From Microbacterium testaceum StLB037 (GTDB taxonomy: Bacteria > Actinomycetota > Actinomycetes > Actinomycetales > Microbacteriaceae): 64,000 nt of DNA. The notes beneath the pieces are model-generated. The model was not told the DNA's origin. It made no database searches and worked only from the letters and a program-made list of their open reading frames with translations. Positions 42,053-50,376 of the stretch are shown piece by piece. The stretch lies in assembly GCF_900104345.1 (NCBI RefSeq), contig NZ_FNJN01000002.1, positions 579,953 through 643,952 on the forward strand, given 5' to 3'. Positions within the stretch are counted from its first letter, which is position 1. Each line of letters opens with the position of its first letter. The position numbers and the translations under genes were made by a program.

Positions 42053-43071
42053 TGGCCACTCTCACCGAAGAACGACGCTCGACGTCGTCGTCCGCGGTCT
42101 CGTACCGCCGCTTCCTCAGCCGTCACATCTCGTGGGTGCCGGTGTTCGCCGCGGTGATCATCCTGGTCGTGATGATCGCGGGAGCCATGTGGTACTTCCC
42201 GAACTTCCAGCTGAACCGCATCATGTCGTCGATCCTGCTCGACAACGCGTACCTGCTCGTCCTCGCGGTGGGAATGACGTTCGTCATCCTCACCGGCGGC
42301 ATCGACCTCTCGGTCGGGGCGGTCATGGCCTTCACCGGCATCCTCTGCGCGAAGATGCTCGGCGACGGCGTGCCGGTCGCGGTGGCGATCCCCGCGATGG
42401 TGCTCATCGGCGCGGCGATCGGTCTGCTCATCGGCATCCTGGTGCAGTTCTTCGACGTGCAGCCGTTCATCGCCTCGCTGATCGGCATGTTCCTCGCTCG
42501 CGGTCTCGCCTTCGTCGTCAGCCTCGAATCGATCAAGGTCGACAACGAGGGTCTGCTGTGGCTGCAGTCGACGCGCTTCTCGTTCGCGGGGTGGTACATC
42601 ACCCCCACCGGGATCATCGCGTTGCTGACCGTCGCTCTCGCCGCGTTCGTGCTGCGCTACACGCGCTTCGGCCGAACGGTCTACGCCGTCGGCGGCAACG
42701 AGCAGTCGGCTCGCCTCATGGGACTCCCCGTCGTCCGCGCGAAGCTGTCGGTCTACGTCATCAGCGGGGTGTGCGCGGGTCTGGCCGGGATCGTCCTGAC
42801 CGCGTACTCCGGCGCCGGCTACCCGCTGAACGGTGTGGGCACCGAGCTCGACACGATCGCCGCGGTGGTCATCGGCGGCACCCTCCTGACGGGCGGCAGC
42901 GGGTTCGTCATCGGGTCGATGGTCGGCGTCTTCGTGTACGGCCTCATCCGCACGATCATCTCGTTCTCGGGTGCGGAGCAGTCGTGGACGCGCATCACCG
43001 TCGGCGCCCTGCTGCTGCTGTTCGTGGTCGTGCAGCGGGTGATCGTCTCGCGCTCCGCCCTCAGCAGGTGA
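42052..43071 (+). CDS. yjfF: Sugar ABC transporter permease, YjfF type
   Basis: Second permease of 339 residues, same family: YLLVLAVGMTFVILTGGIDLSVGAVMAFTGILCAKML, DVQPFIASLIGMFLARGLAFVVS, GGNEQSARLMGLPVVRAKLSVYVISGVCAGLAG, AVVIGGTLLTGGSGFVIGSMVGV. The order ytfQ-ytfR-ytfT-yjfF is the same as in E. coli, and two different permeases make a heterodimeric channel. Followed by a short gap with an operator-like site and a second ATPase gene. Confidence 0.93.
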   Translation: MATLTEERRSTSSSAVSYRRFLSRHISWVPVFAAVIILVVMIAGAMWYFPNFQLNRIMSSILLDNAYLLVLAVGMTFVILTGGIDLSVGAVMAFTGILCAKMLGDGVPVAVAIPAMVLIGAAIGLLIGILVQFFDVQPFIASLIGMFLARGLAFVVSLESIKVDNEGLLWLQSTRFSFAGWYITPTGIIALLTVALAAFVLRYTRFGRTVYAVGGNEQSARLMGLPVVRAKLSVYVISGVCAGLAGIVLTAYSGAGYPLNGVGTELDTIAAVVIGGTLLTGGSGFVIGSMVGVFVYGLIRTIISFSGAEQSWTRITVGALLLLFVVVQRVIVSRSALSR

Positions 43072-43111
43072 GGCCTTCACCCGCGGCGGCGCGAAACATG
43101 CTCCGCGGCGG

Positions 43112-43125
43112 TGTTAGCGCTCTCG
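43112..43125 (+). promoter_or_regulatory. Operator-like half palindrome before the second ATPase gene
   Basis: TGTTAGCGCT at 43112-43121 matches the left ten bases of the ideal palindrome TGTTAGCGCTAACA; the last four bases (CTCG) do not. It lies in the 67 bp gap between yjfF and the second ATPase gene. The gap also holds two direct copies of CCGCGGCGG. A weak site; it could allow separate control of the ATPase and lacI genes. Confidence 0.4.
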
Positions 43126-43138
43126 CTCCGTCGCGGGC

Positions 43139-44686
43139 ATGATGGACCCCATGCCCGCCGCCGTCGCCCCGCCCCTCCTCGAGGTGCGCGGGGCGTCGGT
43201 GCGTTTCGGGGTCGAGGCGGCCTTGTCCGGAGTCGACTTCCGTCTGCGAGCCGGCGAGGTCCACTCGCTGATGGGCGAGAACGGGGCCGGCAAGTCGACG
43301 CTGATCAAGGCGATCACCGGGGCGTTGCGTCTCGACGACGGCGACATCCTCATCGAGGGACGACCGGTGCGGCTGTCGTCTCCGGCCGAAGCCCAGGCCG
43401 CCGGCATCTCGACGGTCTACCAAGAGATCGATCTGCTGCCCAACCTCACGGTGGCCGAGAACATCTCCCTCGGACGTGAGCCACGCCGGTGGGGGATGAT
43501 CGACCACGCCGAGATGCGCCGCCGAGCCTCGTCGGCCCTGGCGGCTCTCGGCGTCGACGTCGACCCGGCGTCGGTCCTGTCGTCCCACCCGCTCGCGGTG
43601 CAGCAGCTCGTCGCGATCGCCCGCGCCGTGTCGGTCGAGGTGAAGGTGCTCGTCCTCGACGAGCCGACCTCGAGTCTCGACGCCGACGAGGTCGCCGAGC
43701 TCTTCCGCGTCGTCCGCGAGCTCAAGGACACCGGTATCGCGGTGGTGTTCGTCTCGCACTTCCTCGATCAGGTCTACGAGATCTGCGATCGCGTCACCGT
43801 GCTGCGCGGCGGCCATCTGGTCGGCGAGTACGCCACGCGCGAGCTCCTGCGGATCGATCTCGTCGAGAAGATGCTGGGCGCCGCCGCGGGGGTCCTCGCC
43901 CCGCTCGGGCAGCGCACCGTCGACGACAGCGAGGGGCCGGCGATCGTCAGCGCACGCGGGCTCACCGCCGGACCGCGGCTACGTGAGGCCGACCTCGACC
44001 TCGCCGAGGGTGAGGTCATCGGGGTCGCGGGCCTGCTCGGATCGGGTCGCAGCGAACTCGCACGGGCGTTGACCGGGGTCGACCGCCCGGGATCGGGCGA
44101 GGTGTTCGTCGACGGTGCTCCCGTGCGCTTCGGCTCGCCGCGCGAGGCGATGAGCCGTCGCATCGCCTACTCGTCCGAGAACCGGCGCACCGAGGGGGTC
44201 ATCGGCGACCTCAGCGTGCTCGACAACATCAGCCTCGCCCTCCAGGCGCAACGCGGCGTCCTGCGCCGGATGAGCACCGCGCGACGCCGTGAGTTGGCAA
44301 CCAGCTGGGTCGAGGCTCTGCACATCCGCCCCGCGGACATCGATCGCCCCGTCTCGACGCTGTCCGGAGGCAATCAGCAGAAGGTGCTCCTCGCGCGGCT
44401 TCTCGCGCTCTCTCCCCGCGTGATCGTGCTCGACGAACCCACGCGCGGCATCGACGTCGGTGCCAAGGCCGAGATCCAGCGCCTCGTGGGGGAGCTGTCC
44501 GACAACGGTCTCTCGATCATCTACATCTCGGCCGAGCTCGACGAGGTGCTCCGCGTCGCCCACCTGGTGGCCGTCATGCGTGACGGCGTCTTGGCGCAGA
44601 TCGTCCCCGCCGCCGATCTCACCCCCGATGCGCTCCTGGCTCTCGTGGCCAAGCCCGAGAGTCCCGGTGAGGCGGCGAATGGCTGA
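43139..44686 (+). CDS. Second sugar ABC transporter ATP-binding protein (RbsA type), without own permease
   Basis: Double ATPase of 515 residues, paralogous to the one at 39405: GENGAGKSTLIKAITGALRLDDG, VLVLDEPTSSLDADEV, FVSHFLDQVYEICDR, LLGSGRSELARAL, LSGGNQQKVLLARLLALSPRVIVLDEPTRGIDVGAKAEIQ. The walker and signature residues look functional. There is no second permease or binding protein nearby, so it either serves the same permease pair under other conditions or an importer encoded elsewhere. Start at ATG 43139 or 43151 (MPAAVAPP); no clear ribosome site decides. It overlaps the lacI gene by 8 bp. Confidence 0.88.
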   Translation: MMDPMPAAVAPPLLEVRGASVRFGVEAALSGVDFRLRAGEVHSLMGENGAGKSTLIKAITGALRLDDGDILIEGRPVRLSSPAEAQAAGISTVYQEIDLLPNLTVAENISLGREPRRWGMIDHAEMRRRASSALAALGVDVDPASVLSSHPLAVQQLVAIARAVSVEVKVLVLDEPTSSLDADEVAELFRVVRELKDTGIAVVFVSHFLDQVYEICDRVTVLRGGHLVGEYATRELLRIDLVEKMLGAAAGVLAPLGQRTVDDSEGPAIVSARGLTAGPRLREADLDLAEGEVIGVAGLLGSGRSELARALTGVDRPGSGEVFVDGAPVRFGSPREAMSRRIAYSSENRRTEGVIGDLSVLDNISLALQAQRGVLRRMSTARRRELATSWVEALHIRPADIDRPVSTLSGGNQQKVLLARLLALSPRVIVLDEPTRGIDVGAKAEIQRLVGELSDNGLSIIYISAELDEVLRVAHLVAVMRDGVLAQIVPAADLTPDALLALVAKPESPGEAANG

Positions 44687-45716
44687 CGACAAAGCGGCGC
44701 GCACGGCGAACATCTTCGATGTGGCCCGGCTGGCGGGCGTCTCGCACCAGACGGTCTCGCGCGTGCTCAACAACATGCCGAACGTGCGTCCCGCCACCCG
44801 AGCGCGCGTCGAGCAGGCCATCGCCCAGCTGAGGTACAGCCCCTCGCCGGCGGCGCGCGCCCTCGTGACGCGACGCACCCGCACGATCGGTCTCGTCACC
44901 CCGGGCAACGTCGACTACGGTCCCTCGTCGATCGCCATGAATTTCAACTTCGCCGCGCGCGCGGCGCGGTACAACGTGGATGCCATCAGCTCCCCGCAGA
45001 GCGACGCGGTCGCTGTGCGTGCTGCGATCGACGGTCTTCTCAAACAGCGCGTGGATGCCATCGTGCTCATCGTCGTCGACACCGAGGTGCTGGCATCCGT
45101 CCAGGCCCTCGACCTGGACATCCCCATCGTCGCCTCGGCCACGACCAGTCGTCCGCACCCGCGGCTCGTCGCGATCGATCAGTATCGCGCGGGCCGCAGC
45201 GCCGTGCGGCACCTGCGCGAGGCGGGGTACGGTCCGATCCGTCATATCGCCGGTCCCGCTCGCAACCCCGACGCGGTGGAGCGCATCCGCGGATGGCGCG
45301 AGGAGCTCGCGTCCTCGCGCAGCGAATCGACCGCCCTCGTCCACGGCGACTGGTCGGCCGAGAGCGGTTACCGCATCGCGAGCGAGGCCGACATCGCCCC
45401 CGGCGAGGGGATCTTCGTCGCCAACGACCACATGGCGATCGGTGTTCTCTCGGCCCTCCGCGAACGCGGACTGCGGGTGCCCGAAGACGTCGGGGTCGTC
45501 GGAATCGACGACGTCCCCGAGGCGGCGTTCCTCTACCCGTCGCTGACGACCGTGCGGCAGGACTTCGCCGCCCTGGGCGAGATCCTCATGCAGAAGGTGC
45601 TGCTGGCGGTCGAAGAACCCGACACGGTGAGCGAGAGCACGCCCCTGCCCACGCGCCTCATCGTGCGCGATTCGGCGCCGGTCGAACGGCCTGTCGGCTC
45701 ACGCCGACCCCGCTGA
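44679..45716 (+). CDS. LacI family transcriptional regulator of the second sugar locus
   Basis: Regulator of 345 residues. HTH and hinge at residues 11-65 (NIFDVARLAGVSHQTVSRVLNN, hinge SPAARALVTRR), effector domain ending DDVPEAAFLYPSLTTVRQDF. The recognition helix (SHQTVSRVL) is close to that of the first LacI (SGQTVSRVA), differing at the second residue. Its start overlaps the ATPase gene by 8 bp with GAGGCG upstream, so it is co-transcribed with the ATPase. Likely binds TGTGAGCGCTAACA sites before ytfQ and the GH43 gene. Effector unknown. Confidence 0.92.
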   Translation: MADDKAARTANIFDVARLAGVSHQTVSRVLNNMPNVRPATRARVEQAIAQLRYSPSPAARALVTRRTRTIGLVTPGNVDYGPSSIAMNFNFAARAARYNVDAISSPQSDAVAVRAAIDGLLKQRVDAIVLIVVDTEVLASVQALDLDIPIVASATTSRPHPRLVAIDQYRAGRSAVRHLREAGYGPIRHIAGPARNPDAVERIRGWREELASSRSESTALVHGDWSAESGYRIASEADIAPGEGIFVANDHMAIGVLSALRERGLRVPEDVGVVGIDDVPEAAFLYPSLTTVRQDFAALGEILMQKVLLAVEEPDTVSESTPLPTRLIVRDSAPVERPVGSRRPR

Positions 45717-45862
45717 CCTCGAGCTCGCCGCCGGCGTGTCGGGGCGATCGAGGCGGCCCCGAGACCCCACCGCCCGCGCGCCGAGAACGTCAGCGGAGTG
45801 GGATGCCGCGCTGGCCGGGAAACGCGATGTGATGACATGCCATCGGGTAACCGGGCCCACGG

Positions 45863-45908
45863 CTGTTGACGTAACCATGCTGGTGGACTGGGCGTGTGAG
45901 CGCTAACA
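45863..45908 (+). promoter_or_regulatory. Composite control region of the GH43 gene with both operator types
   Basis: CTGTTGACGTAACCAT (45863-45878) matches 13 of 16 positions of the first-locus palindrome ATGTTGACGTCAACAT and contains a TTGACG -35-like hexamer. Seventeen bases further, TGTGAGCGCTAACA (45895-45908) is identical to the site before ytfQ. Both LacI proteins could therefore act here. The region between the lacI stop and 45862 is otherwise featureless. Confidence 0.65.
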
Positions 45909-45970
45909 TGCGAGGACCGTCGAAGACGACGGTTCCTGCAATGACGCACCCACGAGAGGACCCCACCCCC

Positions 45971-48900
45971 GTGACCCCTTACGATCGCTCGGCGCCGCCA
46001 CGACGCCGTTCTCGCTGGACGCTCGCCGTCCCGGTCATCGCCGCCCTCGTCGCGGCACCCCTCACCGCCCCCGTGATCGCCGGCGCTGTCGCCGCCGACG
46101 CGGGCCTCGTCGTCTCCTACCCCCTCGACGAGACCTCCGGAACAGTCGCGCACGACACCTCCGGCAACGGCCGCAACGCCACATTCGAAGGCGGCCCGAC
46201 CCTCACCGGCGCCGACGGCGCCCGTCTCGACGGAAACGACGACGACGTCAAGCTGCCCAACGACATCCTCAAGGGCCTGGACTCCATCACCGTCAGCACC
46301 GACGTCATCGTGCGCCCCGAGCAGAGCGGCAACTACTTCATCTGGGGCCTCGGCAACACCACGGACTGGTACGGCAACGGCTACCTGTTCGCAACCGGTA
46401 ACCCGGCGCGCACCGGCATCGCCCTCGGCAACTGGACCACCGAGCAGAAGGCCGAGAGCACCACCGCCCTCGAGCGCGGGGTCTGGAAAAAACTGACCTA
46501 CACGCTCGATGCGGCGTCGAAGACCTCGCGCATGTACATCGACGGCGTCCAGATCGCCGAGAACACCAACACGACCTCCCTGCCGAGCATGATCGGCGGC
46601 GGAACCACGACGGCGAACTACCTCGGCCGGTCCAACTACACCCCCGACAAGCGCCTGGCCGGAAGCCTCCGTGACTTCCGCATCTACGACCGTGCGCTCA
46701 CCGCGACCGAGGTGAAGGGCCTGGTCAAGACCCCCGAGGACAGCGCCGCGGTGCAGTCCGCGCTCAGCGCACTGGCGGTCACGAACATCGATGACGTCCG
46801 CGGCAACCTCACGCTGCCGGGCTCCTCGCAGGGGCTCCCGGTCACCTGGACGACCTCGAACGCCTCGGTGGTCACCGCCGACGGCGTCGTCACGCGACAG
46901 ACCGCGGATGCGACGGTGACGCTCACGGCATCCATCACGAAGAACGCCGTCACCTCGACGCGGGCGTTCACCGGGACCGTCCGAAAGGCCGCGCAGATCG
47001 GGCCCTTCGAGGGGTACACGTTCGCCTACTTCACGGGCAATTCCGTCGCGGGTGAGAACATCTACTTCGCGGCGAGCAACGGCAACAACGCCCTGTCGTG
47101 GACGGAGCTCAACAGCGGGCAGCCGACGCTCACCTCGACCTTCGGCGAGAAGGGCCTTCGCGACCCGTTCCTCATCCGCTCTCCCGAGGGCGACACGTTC
47201 TACCTCATCGCCACGGATCTCTCGATCGGTCGCGACGGCAACTGGGACCGGGCGCAGCGCACGGGATCCAAGTACCTCGAGGTGTGGGAGTCGCACGACC
47301 TCGTCACCTGGAGCGCTCAGCGCCACGTCAAGGTGTCGCCGGACACGGCGGGCAACACCTGGGCCCCCGAGGCCTACTGGGACGAGTCGCTCGGCCAGTA
47401 CGTCGTCTTCTGGGCCTCGAAGCTCTACCCCGAGAACGACCCCAACCACACCTCGAACGTCGCCAACAGCATGCTGTACGCCACCACGCGCGACTTCGTG
47501 ACCTTCAGTGACACGAAGGTCTGGCAGGGCGGCATGTCGCGCATCGACTCCACCGTCATCAAGGCGAACGGCGTCTACCAGCGCTTCACCAAGGACGAGG
47601 GCGCCGGCACCACCGGATGCAGCGACATCATCCAGGAGAGCTCGGCCGTGCTGACGGCACCGCTCGACCAATGGAAGCTCGTCACCTCGTGCATCGGCAA
47701 GAAGGCCGGCACGCAGGCTGTCGAGGGCCCGAGCATCTTCAAGTCGAACCCCGGCGACGTCAACGGAGACAAGTACTACCTGTTCGTCGACGAGTACGGC
47801 GGACGCGGATACATCCCTCTCGCGACCACCGACCTCGCCAACCCGGACTGGAAGGTCCCGGCCTCGTACCGCCTCCCCGGCAGCCCGCGGCACGGAACCG
47901 TCATGCCCGTCACCCAGGCCGAACTCACCGCCCTGCGCGCGAACCTTCCGCAGCCGCTCGCGGCCAACGAGAAGGGTGAGCTCCTGCGGTACGACTTCAC
48001 CGACGGGTCCGGGTCGACCCTGCACGATCGCTCCGGTGCGGGGCGCGATGCGCAGATCAAGGGCAACGCCGTGTGGAACGCCGACGCCCTCACCTTCGAC
48101 GGCACCGACGACTACGTCGACCTGCCCGACAACGTGCTCGCGGGCACGACCGACATCACGGTCCAGGCCGAGATGCGTGTGGACGCGGCGCAGAAGAACC
48201 CGTACTTCCTGTACGCGTTCGGAAACACCGCGCAGGATGGCACCGGCAACGGCTACCTCTTCGCGACGGGGAACAACCAGTTGCGCGGGGCGCTCACCAC
48301 GGGCAACTGGTCGGGGGAGCAGAACGCGCAGTCCTCGGCCGCCCTTCCGCGCGACCGGTGGGTGAACGTCACGTACACGCTCAGCGGGTCGACGGCACGC
48401 CTGTACCTCGACGGGCAGCAGGTGGCGGAGAACACCAACGTCACGGTGCGCCCCGGCGACATCGGCGGCGGTCGCACCCTCGCCAACTACATCGGCAAGT
48501 CGGTCTACAACGCCGACAACCTGCTCCGTGGACAGGTTCGCGAGTTCGCGCTCTACAACCGGGCCCTGAGCGCGGACGAGGTCGCCTCCGCGAACCCCGG
48601 CGTGCTGTCGAAGGTCAGCCTGCAGGACCCCAGCGTCCTGAAGGTCGCGCCGATCATCGACTCGGCGACGCGAACGATCACGTTCCCGGTGACGCCGGGC
48701 ACCGACCTGACGAAGCTCCGTCCGACCTTCACCACCGCGTCGGGGACGACGGCGACCCCGGCCTCGGGGACGCTGCGCAACCTGAGCTCCCCGGTGACGG
48801 TCACGCTCAAGACGGCGGGGCAGGATGACACGGTCTGGACGCTGACGGCAGTCGAGATGAAGAGCCCGGTCCTGCCGGGGCTGTACGCCGATCCGAACAT

Positions 48901-50311
48901 CGCGGTGTTCGGCGACACGTACTACATCTACGCCACGACCGACGGCACCCCGGGCTGGGGCGGCAACACCTTCTACGTCTGGAAGTCCAAGAACCTCGTG
49001 GACTGGACGCGGTCGGACAAGCCGTTCCTCACGCTCGACGGCGCCAAGGGCAACGTCCCCTGGGCCACCGGCAACGCGTGGGCTCCGACGATCATCGAGA
49101 AGGGCGGGAAGTACTACTTCTATTTCAGCGGCCACGAGCCGAACGCCAACCGCAAGATGATCGGTGTGGCCGTCGCAAACAGCCCTGAGGGCCCGTTCAC
49201 CGCCGAGGCGCAGCCGATGATCACCAACGGCGAGAGCGTCAACAGCGGGCAGGCGATCGATCCGGCCGCGTTCCGTGATCCTCAGACCGGCAAGTACTAC
49301 CTGTTCTGGGGCAACGGCAAGCCCGTCTACGGCGAGCTGTCCGACGACATGAAGAGCATCAAGGCGGGCACGATCAAGCCGATCACCGGTCTGCCGGACT
49401 TCCGGGAGGGGCTCTTCATGAACTTCCGAGACGGGACGTACCACCTGACGTACTCGATCGACGACACCGGATCCCCCGACTACCGCGTCGGCTACGCCAC
49501 GTCGACGAGCATCGACGGACCGTGGACCTACCGCGGCATCCTGCTGCAGAAGGATCCGTCGCAGGGCATCCTCGGACCGGCGCACAGCTCGATCATCAAC
49601 GTGCCGGGCACCGATGAGTGGTACATCGCGTACCACCGCTTCGCGATCCCGGGCGGTGGTGGGACCAACCGCGAGACGACGATCGACCGGATCCAGATCG
49701 GCTCCGATGGGCTCTTCCAGACCGTGAAGCCGACGCTCACCAGCGTCGCTCCGCGCGAGGTCCCCACGGAGACGAACCCGGAGCCGAGCCCGTCGCCGTC
49801 GCCCAGCGGTTCCTCGACCGGCAGCCCGTCGCCCTCGCCGAGCGACGCGCCCACCGGGACGCCGTCGCCGACCGTCGCCCCGACGGGGCAGCCCACGGCG
49901 CAGCCGACGGCGTCTCCGGCGGGCCCCTCGGCCTCGGTGTCGACGTCGACCGTCGAGCGCGGCGGCACGGTGCGGGTGACCGTGACGGGCCTGAAGGCCG
50001 GTGAGCAGGTCACCGCCGAACTGCGCAGCACGCCGATCCGCATCGCCGGCATCCCTGTCGCCGACGCGGCAGGTCGGGTCGTCTTCGACGTCCGCATCCC
50101 CGCGGACCTCGAAGCGGGCGCGCACACGATCGTCGTCTTCGCGGCGGATGGCTCGATCATCCAGCGCCTGCCGATCACGGTCGTGCCGAAGGGTCAGCTC
50201 GCCGCCACCGGTGCGCAGGGCCCGCTCGGGGGAGCGCTGCTGGCGACGTTCCTGCTGGTCGCGGGAGCGGCGGTCTGGGCGACGCGTCGACCGCGAGGCG
50301 CCCGGGTGTAA
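45971..50311 (+). CDS. Giant secreted, wall-anchored protein with two GH43 domains and two LamG modules
   Basis: Secreted enzyme of 1446 residues for arabinose- or galactose-containing polymers. Order: signal peptide (about 1-42); LamG-like module (45-240); Ig-like module (255-340); GH43 domain 1 (350-655; Asp398 in GLRDPFLI, Glu585 in EGPSIFK); second LamG-like module (665-870); Ig-like spacer (875-965); GH43 domain 2 (967-1265; Asp974 in YADPNIAVFGDTYYIYAT, DPAAFRD, Glu1146 in DFREGLFM); Pro/Ser linker; Ig-like module; LAATG at 1410, membrane helix and arginine tail. GTG 45971 is preceded by GAGAGGA; ATG 45941 is possible, GTG 45896 lies within an operator. Two fused GH43 domains suggest attack on one branched polymer at two linkages. 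Exact activities are not readable. Confidence 0.87.
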   Translation: MTPYDRSAPPRRRSRWTLAVPVIAALVAAPLTAPVIAGAVAADAGLVVSYPLDETSGTVAHDTSGNGRNATFEGGPTLTGADGARLDGNDDDVKLPNDILKGLDSITVSTDVIVRPEQSGNYFIWGLGNTTDWYGNGYLFATGNPARTGIALGNWTTEQKAESTTALERGVWKKLTYTLDAASKTSRMYIDGVQIAENTNTTSLPSMIGGGTTTANYLGRSNYTPDKRLAGSLRDFRIYDRALTATEVKGLVKTPEDSAAVQSALSALAVTNIDDVRGNLTLPGSSQGLPVTWTTSNASVVTADGVVTRQTADATVTLTASITKNAVTSTRAFTGTVRKAAQIGPFEGYTFAYFTGNSVAGENIYFAASNGNNALSWTELNSGQPTLTSTFGEKGLRDPFLIRSPEGDTFYLIATDLSIGRDGNWDRAQRTGSKYLEVWESHDLVTWSAQRHVKVSPDTAGNTWAPEAYWDESLGQYVVFWASKLYPENDPNHTSNVANSMLYATTRDFVTFSDTKVWQGGMSRIDSTVIKANGVYQRFTKDEGAGTTGCSDIIQESSAVLTAPLDQWKLVTSCIGKKAGTQAVEGPSIFKSNPGDVNGDKYYLFVDEYGGRGYIPLATTDLANPDWKVPASYRLPGSPRHGTVMPVTQAELTALRANLPQPLAANEKGELLRYDFTDGSGSTLHDRSGAGRDAQIKGNAVWNADALTFDGTDDYVDLPDNVLAGTTDITVQAEMRVDAAQKNPYFLYAFGNTAQDGTGNGYLFATGNNQLRGALTTGNWSGEQNAQSSAALPRDRWVNVTYTLSGSTARLYLDGQQVAENTNVTVRPGDIGGGRTLANYIGKSVYNADNLLRGQVREFALYNRALSADEVASANPGVLSKVSLQDPSVLKVAPIIDSATRTITFPVTPGTDLTKLRPTFTTASGTTATPASGTLRNLSSPVTVTLKTAGQDDTVWTLTAVEMKSPVLPGLYADPNIAVFGDTYYIYATTDGTPGWGGNTFYVWKSKNLVDWTRSDKPFLTLDGAKGNVPWATGNAWAPTIIEKGGKYYFYFSGHEPNANRKMIGVAVANSPEGPFTAEAQPMITNGESVNSGQAIDPAAFRDPQTGKYYLFWGNGKPVYGELSDDMKSIKAGTIKPITGLPDFREGLFMNFRDGTYHLTYSIDDTGSPDYRVGYATSTSIDGPWTYRGILLQKDPSQGILGPAHSSIINVPGTDEWYIAYHRFAIPGGGGTNRETTIDRIQIGSDGLFQTVKPTLTSVAPREVPTETNPEPSPSPSPSGSSTGSPSPSPSDAPTGTPSPTVAPTGQPTAQPTASPAGPSASVSTSTVERGGTVRVTVTGLKAGEQVTAELRSTPIRIAGIPVADAAGRVVFDVRIPADLEAGAHTIVVFAADGSIIQRLPITVVPKGQLAATGAQGPLGGALLATFLLVAGAAVWATRRPRGARV

Positions 50312-50325
50312 GTCTCGGATCCTGA

Positions 50326-50371
50326 AACGAGAAGGACCCCGGATGCCATGGCATCCGGGGTCCTTCTCGTT
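50326..50371. terminator. Perfect 46 bp palindrome, bidirectional terminator
   Basis: Bases 50326-50348 are exactly complementary to 50349-50371, giving a 23 bp hairpin with AACGAGAAGGACCCC at its outer end. It lies 14 bp after the GH43 stop and 5 bp after the stop of the convergent transporter gene, so it should end both transcripts. Confidence 0.9.
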
Positions 50372-50376
50372 CGGTG

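Noticed and set aside
45896..45970. Earlier GTG/ATG starts for the GH43 protein
   Set aside because: GTG 45896 lies inside the operator, and ATG 45941 has no ribosome site; GTG 45971 has GAGAGGA upstream and leads into the signal peptide.
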